NCBI GenBank assembly: GCA_918026815.1
Contig: CAKJVC010000208.1
Span: 124,001 to 188,000, forward strand
Source: Chalara sp. BL73
Taxonomy: Eukaryota; Ascomycota; Leotiomycetes; Helotiales
Reading direction: 5' to 3'
DNA length: 64,000 bases
A model generated the notes under the pieces. It searched no databases. It saw only the letters and a list, made by a program, of their open reading frames with translations, and was not told the DNA's origin. The translations under genes and the position numbers were made by a program. Positions 1 to 10,396 of the stretch are shown piece by piece (positions within the stretch are counted from its first letter, which is position 1; each line of letters begins with the position of its first letter).

Positions 1-1
1 G

Positions 2-1297
2 TTTCTCAAAGGTTGTGAAGAAAAGATATTCTTACTAACTCTTAAGCGACTAGTAAGTAAAAGCATCAAGGACCAACCTACGTGTGCGATTTTACCATCT
101 GCCACAGCAGGCTGGAAAGAACCGGATACTCGCTCTCCATTAGAACGATATCGCACACAACCGAAGAAGCCACTGTCCGTTACGGACTTAGTATCACCAG
201 CATGGTGCGAATTACAATACTGGTACTCCTTGACAAGACACGGGAAGAAGAAACGTACGCCAGCGATGAAACAAGGCAGCGCAATCCATAAAGTATTAGA
301 GGATCAAGTTCACACCACGGTTAAGATAGAGACACAGTCAAAGGAGGACGCTTGGGGCCTTCGAATATGGAATGTTATTCAAGGACTCAGGACTTTACGC
401 AATACTGGTCAAACCCGAGAGCTGGAAGTATGGGGAACTATAAATGGCTTAGTGGTGAATGGCGTTATAGACGAGCTCTCCTATATCTGCCCTGATTCAA
501 ATCTGGAGAAATCTATGCAAGCGCCATGTGCTCAAGATGGAATGCATGATCAGACGACAATAGCAGACTTCTTCAAAAGCCAAGCTCCTCCCACTTCGAA
601 AGAGGTTGTGAGTAGCAGTCGTGATAGAAATCACGAGAAAATTTATGTATGCGATGTTAAAACCCGTGGGGTGAATGGCCTGCCTTCTGGGGCCGCACTT
701 CGTCCCTCCAAAATGCAGTTAATGCTTTACCATCGTCTTTTGTCTTCGCTTGCAGGAAACATGGTTGATTTCTCAGTTCTCACTACAAGATACAATCTTG
801 ACCCTACAAAGATGTTCTCAGATACTTTCATTGCACAGATTGGCAGCCTACATGAGGATGTCTTTTATGATGTGCCGTCAAGTCCTGAAGCAAGTCAAGG
901 GTCGGTTGATCAATGGAGTCAAGATTCGATGACAACTCTTCTCGCCCACAACTCACTGTCGGCGTTGTGGTCTCTCATGATCACTGAATTCCAGACTACC
1001 ATGCCTGAAGGTGCGAAATCATTGGGGGATATGCTCAGGGTGGAATATAGATCCAGAGATGGAGGCGAAATCATAGGCAGTAAAACATTTGCTATGAACC
1101 ACGTTGAGTTGAAAGACTATGTGGATCATGGGATGAAATGGTGGAAAGGTGAGCGAGAAGCACAAGGAGTTCCTCCAGAAGAGGCTTATAAATGTCGTAA
1201 TTGCGAATTCACTGATGGTTGCGAATGGAGGCTGAAGAAAGTGGACGAAGCAAAGGGGAAATTTAGGATATCGAGAAAGTCAAAAGGTTCTGCGTAG
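2..1297 (+). CDS. EXO5: Exonuclease V (EXO5/Dem1 family), 5' end outside window
   Basis: Single-strand DNA exonuclease of the EXO5/Dem1 family, which acts in mitochondrial or nuclear DNA maintenance. The frame is open from base 2 to the stop at 1297 with no internal intron, so the start codon lies left of the window; a 355-residue subframe begins only at a TTG at 230 and is not the true start. Before it the same frame reads a proline- and lysine-rich block followed by SPAWCELQYWYSL, the conserved N-terminal motif with the first Fe-S cysteine. The nuclease core shows the aspartate in NGVIDELS and the D-x-K in YVCDVKTRG, as in PD-(D/E)XK enzymes. The C-terminus has the cysteine trio CRNCEFTDGC that completes the [4Fe-4S] site. 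Motif order and spacing fit the family well. Confidence 0.93.
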   Translation, partial: FLKGCEEKIFLLTLKRLVSKSIKDQPTCAILPSATAGWKEPDTRSPLERYRTQPKKPLSVTDLVSPAWCELQYWYSLTRHGKKKRTPAMKQGSAIHKVLEDQVHTTVKIETQSKEDAWGLRIWNVIQGLRTLRNTGQTRELEVWGTINGLVVNGVIDELSYICPDSNLEKSMQAPCAQDGMHDQTTIADFFKSQAPPTSKEVVSSSRDRNHEKIYVCDVKTRGVNGLPSGAALRPSKMQLMLYHRLLSSLAGNMVDFSVLTTRYNLDPTKMFSDTFIAQIGSLHEDVFYDVPSSPEASQGSVDQWSQDSMTTLLAHNSLSALWSLMITEFQTTMPEGAKSLGDMLRVEYRSRDGGEIIGSKTFAMNHVELKDYVDHGMKWWKGEREAQGVPPEEAYKCRNCEFTDGCEWRLKKVDEAKGKFRISRKSKGSA

Positions 1298-2926
1298 TGC
1301 AAACCTTTGTGGAAGTTTCCAAGCACGTTCGATAACAGACGGTTATGTAGCAACTCTGTTGAATAGAAACAAGCTTTTAGTTATGGTACATATTATTTGG
1401 ATGTTGCGCACATCTATATCCTGCATATCTATTTGTACGAGATATTCAAACCGGAGAGTCCAGTTGGCACAGGCCTAGCGGAAATGACTTTAGACCTCCT
1501 TTGACGGAAGATGGGACAATTACAGCTGCATGCCGCTCCAGGCACGAAACCTGCTGAGCTCAAACATTCATATGATCCCAAAAATTGGGACCGGCTCTAT
1601 AATTGTATTTTATACATGTCAACATGTTTTCCTCTTGGTGCGGCTGGGCCAGATGTTCTCAAGTCTGGTGCATGATTCGGCCTGGTCTCTCTCACCAAAA
1701 ACTTTCACAAGTAATCTGATAATTAGAGACGATATCTTCAAGGACTTCATTTTTGATAAGATCGAATATCTCTCGGATACTTCATGTCTGTACTGAAGCA
1801 AACTCGGAAGTTCGCTCGACGTCTTGTAGAGACGTTAGTAGTGGACAAGTATTTTGTGTATCTTGCGCATATTATAAGGAATTTACCCTTCTCATATGGT
1901 GCACTCCTAGTTTTCAGATGTGGCGGTTTTTAAACAGTCTTTTGCTACATATTATTGACTAGTCAGGATTTACTAGAATTACCTCCCCGCTCTCTTTTAT
2001 CGCGAGCGAGTATTTCGCTGGCTTTCGATCGCGCCTAGACTTTGTTAGCTTCTCCCAGCTAGTCCCTCCTTTGGTATGATGGCCATACCATTCAGCACAA
2101 ATTGCCCGAGAGGAGCAAGGTTATGTCAGGAAAATAAATAACACAAGCTTGATACTACGGGCATTTCCGTATGTCCAATCATCTGGTTTCCGCCAGTCAT
2201 GCCTGCTTGGCACCGCAACCTCATGGTGTAAGTTTAAGGCGGACGATTTGATTAACATATGGAGTCTGCCCAGCTCAAAAACAACCAGCAAAGTTCAACA
2301 TCTCAGTTGGTAATTTAGTTCCAAGAAGGGAAATTTGTAATTTGCGTAAGCTGAAGTAAACGGCCCAAAAACGGCAAATAATTTATCGGCAATGACTAAA
2401 ATTTAAAACATTAAATACAAAGCCTGTATAGATCAGATGTGGCTATATCCGATAGTTCCGCTTCACTGTAGAAGTCCGTGTCTTCTGTTACCTTAATTCC
2501 ACCGTACCCTCGGAGCCGCCTATTACAGTGCGCCAGCCTCTACGCTTGCTTCATAGAAGTAAATGGGAATTTTATCTTCCATGTAGTTAAATATTGATCA
2601 GCCAACAAAAGTATGGCTCACGTGATTCTTATATTGTTTTTAGGTTAGAGGCAAATCCGGAAGCTAGAGGATTTTGCATTATTTTCCAATAAAACCACTG
2701 GATTGCTCTCGCCTTATTTGATTCTTACAAATATTTTTAACTCTGCGGTTTTAAGGTTCATCTCACGTAAAACTGCATCCTGCTCAGTCATATGTGTCAT
2801 AGACGTGCATTGGCTCTCTAATGCCGCTTTGACCTAATCTTTAAATCGAATTGAGCCCATTTCAGACCGATTACATACGATAAGAGTTGACCTGTTTTGA
2901 CACAAGGGTCTACAACAAGCAACACG
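1298..2926. other. Intergenic, no gene seen
   Basis: About 1.6 kb between the EXO5 stop and the regulator start. It is AT-rich towards the right. The short open frames here (for example around 1530-1960 on either strand) have no recognisable motif and no plausible splice partners. The right part presumably holds the promoter and leader of the Zn2Cys6 gene. Confidence 0.6.
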
Positions 2927-5749
2927 ATGAGTGAGGGGGCTACACAGCCTCCATCAGAGACACGGTACAATAGAGCCTGTGACGCATGTCGAAATCACAA
3001 GGTTCGATGTCTGCCTGATGTCTCCTTGCCATATTCAAAGATATGTGTGAGATGCGCGAGAACGAATCGAACTTGTACCTTTACGGCACCACGAAAGAGA
3101 CAGGAACGAAAGAAGACGGAGACCAGGGTTTCTGAACTTGAGAAAGAGGTTTTGGCATTGCAAGCTCTATTTGATCAGAGGAAGAAAAACACTAGTGATG
3201 GTGCCCAGGAGGAAAAGGTGTCAAGTGTTCTAGATGCGACTCTTCCGGATGCCAGTATGACCAACTGCGATAAAGCCTCTGGTACAACTGCGATAAGTCT
3301 TTCCCCAAATTGGCAAGTATCATCATCCTTTTGGAATTCCGACCCCCGAACCAAGGAGGCTCTGCTGGACCTCCATGATTCAACAGTTGAGTCAAAGCCG
3401 CCCACATCCCACAATCCTTTGGTGCCCCAAGGTCGCGATGTAATTGACCGTGGACTGGTATCTGAGGAGCTCGCTACACATTTGTTTCTTACTTTCTTAG
3501 AAGATTTGGCCCCAAAATGCCCTTTGGTGGTCTTGCCACCTTACACCACCGCCAGTACTATGCGTGCTACAAAGCCAACACTTTATCTGGCCATGATAGC
3601 AGCGTCCGCAGGGAAAACAAATCCGAGTCTGTTCAGCAGGCTTACCACAGAATCACTCTCTGCATATACATATCGGACTGTAAACTTAAGTGAGAAATCT
3701 CTTGAACTAGTGCAAGCTATGCTTATGTAAGTAACTTTTCGGAGCCAAATTCCTTAAGTTTGTTCAGCAGTTTTGCTCTTGATGCATACATGTACTGCTT
3801 GAACATGTATTTTGAGTCATTCGCTCTAAAGAAGCACCAAAATTTAGAACACTCTTGAAGTGGCAAACTAACTCCGAGATTCTGATATATAGCATTGCAG
3901 CCTGGTACTGTCCCCCACACAGATTTGTACAGCTCAAGTTTTATGAATACATTCACGCTGCAGCAACAATGGTATGTGCATAAAGCATATGCTCAAAGGT
4001 TTCATCGACATTCTCCATTGAAGGCATGTTCTAAAAGGACGTGTGGTTAAGAGAAGATCGTATGATATCGAGAGATCAGCTTCTCAATTTGCCTTAGAAA
4101 GCACTCTAACTTCTTTACCTTGTTAGGCACTAGATATTGATCTTGGTACTAGTCCGCCAGCCAAACGGCGGCGAGTGGGCGACACTCCATCTCCCGAAGC
4201 AGAACAGAAGACCGAAAAACAGTTATATGCAGAGTTGGAAAGCAAACGAACGTACCTTGCATGCTACATACTAACTACCAAGTAAGTGACCAATTATTCT
4301 TTACATCTCGCGGACAGATCTTCCCATATCGTGTCAAAGATTCGGAAAACTGACATAAGAATGAACGGTCTCCTGTCGACAAGATCCTAGACCATTGATA
4401 TTCATTTCTCTGCGCTCCCTCGTCTTTATATGTGCAATCTATTTTGAGTCAACAATTATAAATTCCAATATAGCATGGCCTTAGATCATTCTTTACACGA
4501 GCACTAGAGAGCACTTATTATACATACATTGCTAACAGATAAACCAGGGTAGCCATCGGCACGCGTCGGCCTTTGACAATGCGATTTAACGGTCGGGCAG
4601 CAGAATGTGTTGAGTGCATAATAAATTCCCCTGTGGCCTTACCAAGCGATCGTATCTTCTGTCATTGGGTGAAACACTTTGCTCTCGCAGAGGAAATATG
4701 TACCTCGTTCTCATATGATTTCGCTGGAAATCTTGCCGACTTGTCTGAAACTCGCGTTCAATTTCTGCTCAAAGGTTTTGAGAAACGCCTAGAGTCATGG
4801 AAGGATGAAATTCCTCCGGGCGATCATGATAGTAAGCTGCCTTCGACTTCATTAAATAGCATTTTAGTACTAAAGCTCTCCAGAAGTTTTGCTTCAAGAG
4901 TACTATTATACTTATATATATACTCATGAGCTGGCCATCCACGACGATCACCCTCCTGAAGACTTCAGGCCGCCCTTCCATCTCGACCACCCTCTGCCCA
5001 TAGAAAACGACAACAAATTAACCCCAGCACATATCGATTCGATCATCGGAATTATTGCTTCTGTGCATGCGCTATTGGATATAATGATCGATATGGAGAT
5101 CAATGCTCTGCGTAGCGTACCTACACAAACTTTTGTTCGGATGACTTATGGTATAATCATGCTTACAAAGCTCTACAGTTCCAGTCGTTCTGGAGAAAGC
5201 CGAATCGCTACGATTCTAGAAAATGAAGACTTGAAGCTGCCGTATTACTTCGACGCACTTATTACACGTCTAGCTGATGCTGTGGGGCCTAACGAATGCC
5301 GAGTGCCATATGCTTTCTTGAGTCTTCTCACCCGTCTAAAGGAATGGGCTGTAGAGCATAATGGCAACAATCTAAACCCACATTCCGTCGACCTTGCCAA
5401 TGATAGCTTTATAATGGTGCCTCCCGCTACCAAACTAGCGCCTGGCTCCATATTTTCTCTTTCTGAGAACATATCTATGAGAACCTCAGCAGAAAATTCA
5501 CATCCTTCACGGGAAACAACAAACACAACGACCTCGCCAAGTTCCCTGCTTCAAGACTTAGGCCAGTATGATGCTGGCCAGTTTATCCCCTACACAAATC
5601 CAGATTACACGAGTACGTTCTCAGAGTTTAGACAAACAGAACAATTAGCTGCAGACTTTGATGAATTGGGGATGAATATGGACTTTTCGATAGGCCCAGG
5701 CACTCTACAACAGGATATGATCATGAAGGACTGGAACTTCAATGCTTGA
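2927..5749 (+). CDS. Zn2Cys6 transcription factor with fungal MHR domain; frame break near 4.9 kb
   Basis: DNA-binding regulator. Proposed exons are 2927-3726, 3893-3971, 4127-4281, 4548-about 4920 and about 4920-5749; the three introns have GTAAGT/GTATGT donors and AG acceptors, and all phases fit. The start is the ATG at 2927, because the frame upstream has only TTG. The N-terminus carries a binuclear zinc cluster: CDACRNHKVRC, an 11-residue loop, then CVRCARTNRTC, followed by a basic linker and a short coiled coil. The middle region (WYCPPHRFVQLKFYEYIH, then ALDIDLG and later RRPLTMRFNG) is typical of the fungal-specific transcription factor homology region. Between 4874 and 4929 the frame used upstream ends at TGA 4927, while the conserved THELAIHDDH continues one frame over, with no consensus intron to bridge them. 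Target genes are unknown. Confidence 0.85.
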
Positions 5750-7083
5750 TATGGTTGGCTTATGAATTGGAAGGCGCTTCAGGAGCTGTCATGTATTATA
5801 GATATACCCCTCAATGTTATAGTATGTCGACTCTTGCCTACATTAAAATGGCAGACGGCAGCACTTTATGTGTGCAAAAGCTATGCTTATGTCGTCCACA
5901 GGGGAGTTTGGACTTATGATGCTCTCCTCTACACATCTTGAAGAATATCTTCCGCTAACTCTCATTGCAATACCATGAAAGCCAAATTTTATATTACCAC
6001 AATCCGCAATCAGTCCAGCCGTTAGGTATCAGAACTTCCCTGATTGAGCATGATAGTTGGCACGAGCAAAAACCGAAGCTTAAGCTGGGCGGCCAGGCGT
6101 AGGTCAAAAAGAGAGTTACCCTGAAAGGCATAGTTGGATCGACTGTACAAGACATGCTCCCAAAGCATTCGCGTCTGGTAACATATTAGCCCTAACGGGT
6201 GCTGGTAACAAGTGATGTCTACCTTGCCCAAGCCTACGCCTCTGGCCAAAATTTAGTGCTTGTTGGGCATCTCGTGCTCCTTATGCCGAGGGAGTATGGT
6301 AGAGCGGAACTGTAGTTCGACTATGCTCAACGGGAGGTTTCAGAAGGCGGCAGCGCGTCTGTTCCTGGGCCATTGATCGACATTCCGGTTGCGCTATAAA
6401 GGTTTACACATTGACAAGCGCCTCGACAACCTTGGTAGAGATAAAGCCATCTGCAGATCAGCTTCCTTCCATATTCTGGACTGTAGATGCATCTCACTCT
6501 ATGAAAAGCTGTAGGTGAAATGAGCCTCTGCTCCATGACTTTACTAACCTACACATGGTTACAAAACTAATATACAAAGCCCACACTCATGTGTGAGAAA
6601 ACTGAAATATTGTAGTAGAGACAAGAAAACCATGAGCTAATCAGAAACCTTGCTGTGATGCATAACACGAAAGAAGAGGCATGTACGACGCCTATACATG
6701 CATTGATGCTTATAATGAGACCTTGTCCAAGAGCTGCGCCTAAGAAAACCGGCCTGGAACAATAAAGGGGTCTTCCATCACTCCAAACGCCGGGATATTT
6801 GATTCTTACGCAGCTGGCATGATTTTGTAGTTGTGTAGAAAATTGTGAATTGGTCAATGTGTTGAATTGAGAGCATCGAGTGTCCCTGTAATAGACTATT
6901 AGTGGATCATGAATACAATAGCTTTAAGGATGCGTACCAAGCCAATCAAAACTGGGAAAAGGTGAACGGCGCATTTCTGTGGTCGTGTTCTGTACAATGA
7001 GCATAATATTGTCAAGAATGACCTTCGCATAGCGATCCGGGTACTCAAGATGCCAAAGATGACGCCATAAAGGCAAGATGAGT
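5750..7083. other. Intergenic, convergent 3' ends
   Basis: About 1.3 kb between two convergent regulator genes. Several short minus-strand open frames occur (around 6022-6249, 6327-6536 and 6567-6857), but they show no domain, no codon pattern like the neighbours and no splice continuity. I see no gene, repeat or RNA. Confidence 0.55.
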
Positions 7084-9470
7084 TTAGGGTGATGTTTGTG
7101 GCCGGGATATTGGGAGAAGCAGAAGCGCGCAGTAACGAAGCTCATAGCAACGAGAATTTGTAGCGTCGAACTGTGGCTTCATTTGCTTTTGCTCAATTTC
7201 ATCGTCTAAATGGTCAGCCTCGACTTTCTAGAACTGACGTTTCACTTACAGCTTAAGTTGATATTTTTAAAATAATCCTTTGCACTCTGGTCCTTCTCAG
7301 TATCTTCAGCAGCGATCTTTCCATCCGGGTTGACGTAAATCTTCGGAAGGAAATTTCGAATTCTGAGGACATAGTGAAAGTGGCCAGAAACCAGGTCTCC
7401 CTCGCCAGCAAAGTGTGCTGGAGGATAGACTAAAGGCCATCGTGGCCGAAATGATTCTTGCTCCCAGCATCGGAACAACCAAGTCATTTTTTCGATACAA
7501 TTTAAAACAATGAGTGTAGTAATATACAGTTCGAAGTGGGATGGGTTACCCGGCTTCTCTCTATCGAAACAATTTCGTTCTAGTTCGCTCAACATTTGCT
7601 TGCACATAATAGAAGCTTTCTTCTCAGCAGCAGCACCAAGCTGAAGAGACATGACGGCATATGGATTTTCGGTAATGCTGTCCTCAATGGCTGGGCCTTG
7701 GCCAGCTACACCATCGGTATCAATCTTCTCTGTAAGCGCCCATTTAAGTTCGCTATCTGCAAGGATGTGTACCATAGACCAAAGCTCCAGAACGCGAGTC
7801 AAGATTGAATCTGGCTTGTCCCTAGCTGCTGATACCGCAGCGTTCAAAGTGGTATGCATAAATTGAGAGGGCTCTCGCTCAACGAAGACATGAGAGATGC
7901 GCTTGACGTATGCCTCGAGCTTTAAGGGTAGATCATCACCATCCTGGTCCAGAATGCGAAAATTCAGTGTATTAAAATTTGAACCCAGGCCAGGATCGAT
8001 GTTACCCTCCATAGAACCGACCTGACCATCTAGAGCATTGAAGGTGGCGAATATAGTAGTGGACGGGTAGTGAGATGCCTCAATTTGGTAACGAGCACTT
8101 CTCATAGGGCCGCCACCCCCTAGCTCAACGCTCTGCTTGATCTCTGCTATCTTGTGGTTTGCAAGGGTAGCATGTAGAGCTGTTGTGAACATGTGGAACT
8201 CCTCTGCAATTTTGGTGCGGCTGCATTGATGCTTCCATACGCGAGCATTGTCAACCTTCTTGCACTGCTCGCAAGGTGTACCTTTTGAGCAAGTCTTTCG
8301 AAGAATTCTGCAACGAATACATGCTCCTAGCTTGCGCACCTCCTGGACATACTTGCGGCGTTCTGCACTAAATCGAGCACGAGACTTAGGCTTCTCAGAT
8401 TTCTGGCCATTGCCATATTCCGCTGTGAACGCAGTGGTCATTGGGGTAGTGATAGCCAGGGCCTGATAGCTATTCACAGGAGAATTGGCATTTCCCATGG
8501 TGTGATCCACGGATTGTTCTTGGAAGATTGCGCCAGCATTACCAAGCATATCCCATTGTGCTGGCTCAGGGTCATTGTTGAAGTTATTGTCGAACATGGC
8601 AGCATGTAATTCTTGGCCCATGTGGGTCGCCTCTTGTTGGTCGGCTCTGCTGGAATCATCTGCAAACAATGCAGGATCTACCATCGGTGGTATGAATCGT
8701 GCTGCTGCTGCTGCGGCAATACTTGAAGCGGCCATTGCTAAGTTAGGTGACGTAGAGCGCGACACTGTAGTTTGTTGATTTCCATTAGAAGCGGGCAAAG
8801 AGGATGCGCGGCCCTGAAGGCTTTGCTTTGAATTTACAGCTGGGATGGTCAACAAATTGCAACAGACATTATGACTCGACTTACACTTCTTGCCTCGTTG
8901 TACATTCTGTTCGTAACTGACTGGTGGATTATCAAGAGTATATTGCTCCTGAAGTTCGAGTCTCCCTTGCCGTGGTTGCTCAGATGCTCTTACATCTCCT
9001 GTTGTAGCGTCTCCCGGTTGCTTGTCATTCATGTCGATTTGCCTAGATACCTCTGCCAGGGTCTCCAAAGCAGTCCAACTCCGCTGATTGTCGGCGCCTG
9101 CAGCAGAAGCATCGTGCATCTGGCCCTCGCCAATTACATCACGCACTCCTTCTGCAGAATATGGAAGGTTGTTGAGCTCAAGAAGCGCCTTTCTTCTGTC
9201 TTGAATGCTAATGTTAGGACATTTCTTCACGAGGTGATTTGTGAGCGAGTCGATGCGGCCCTTTGGGAAAATTTCGCCGCATGCTTTGCATGTATGCTCA
9301 TAGCGATTGCTGCTATCGTTGAGTTTGGCGCCTCGGGTAAAGTGAGCGAGGATCAGTGCTATGAGAGTCAACGATATTGTCTCATGGAGGGGTTTCATCC
9401 AGGTACAAAGGCTCTGAGAGGGGAGTGATGCAGCAAAGTATATGTACTTACGATTGGGTTTGCGGCCCAT
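7084..9470 (-). CDS. Putative regulator with BED-like zinc finger and Zn2Cys6 cluster
   Basis: Conserved fungal protein of about 734-749 residues. Read on the minus strand, exon 1 is 9470-9452 (MGRKPN plus one base), exon 2 is 9358-7250 and exon 3 is 7205-7084; phases fit. A further 45-bp in-frame intron with a GTAAGT donor and CAG acceptor is likely at 8884-8840. The N-terminus has a BED-like finger (HTCKACGEIFPKGRIDS, then HLVKKC). Mid-protein, KLGACIRCRILRKTC followed by CEQC and a distal cysteine forms a Zn2Cys6-like cluster. Between them lies a low-complexity, alanine-, serine- and glutamine-rich linker. The long C-terminal region is helical and ends in a short conserved block, TNSRCYELRYC, encoded by exon 3. 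A longer uninterrupted frame reaching 9581 is an artefact of reading through intron 1. Nuclear DNA binding is inferred; targets are unknown. Confidence 0.82.
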
Positions 9471-10396
9471 TGTCACCAAGCGAAACAATGGCCAGCAAGA
9501 AGTAGCAAGGGCACTACAAGAGAAGTCTTCGTTTAAGGAATTGTAGTTCAGAATTATTTCGCGATGTTTTGAAATGCCCAAATATGTTCTCTGCCAGATC
9601 TATATTGGCGGTGACGAAGTGCGGTCAAGCAAATCATATTCGGGTGTGGGAAATAGTGGGTGGAAATTCGCGCTTGACCTTTTGCGGCTAGATCAGATGG
9701 ACCTTCACTCGTCCATTCATGTTAGCCAATCAGGTTAGAATACTACAAACTGGTGGCAGCTCCAATCTACTTCCATTTGTATATATCCACCCGAATCACC
9801 ATAAGGGACAAACTCGTCATGCATTTTAAGAAAGCGCAGAAGCTCCAACAGCTTACGAATAAACAGTATATTACAGAGCCGCTCACAATTCTGTGTTACC
9901 AAAAGCCAAGGGTTGAACACCAAAGTTGCCATGCCCTCAGTAGCTTCCTAATTGCATTGGACACTCCTTGCAAGGCTTTAGAGCTTAGAATCGAAGGTCA
10001 GGGCATTACCGAGACTACTGGTTTAGGGATTAACGTGAAGAGCGAAGTACATATCTTTTTTTAGACCAATTAATGTTGGCGCGGCCAAAAAAAAACGGAT
10101 ACCGTCAACTTCTTAACCAACAGAGAGATATATGGCTAACAAAAGAACGTCCGCTAGGTGGAGTACAATGTGTCAAAATGGGAATTCTATCAATGGTGGA
10201 GTCACGAAGTCCACAACTAACATTGAAAATAGTAGTGTCGAAATAAATTTCCATTACTACACCCATAGGTCACAAGGTATAGAGAACAGGACATCCCCCA
10301 AACTGCTAGTGTTTAAACATCATGGTATCATGGCTAAGCGTTCAAGAATAAAGCACATGAAACCTCAATACTCCATTCCGGGTACAACCTTGGCCT
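9471..10396. other. Intergenic
   Basis: About 0.9 kb upstream of the dual-finger regulator and downstream of SEC5. It presumably contains the regulator's promoter. Two overlapping short frames on opposite strands near 9735-10064 and one at 10132-10488 look like chance; the last overlaps the SEC5 3' end. Confidence 0.55.

Noticed and set aside
5750..7083. Possible transposon remnant between the two regulators
   Set aside because: No terminal repeats, transposase motif or reverse-transcriptase motif could be seen.
7596..9428. Plus-strand frames, including one of 185 codons, opposite the dual-finger regulator
   Set aside because: They lie wholly inside the coding exon of the minus-strand gene and read as its complement.
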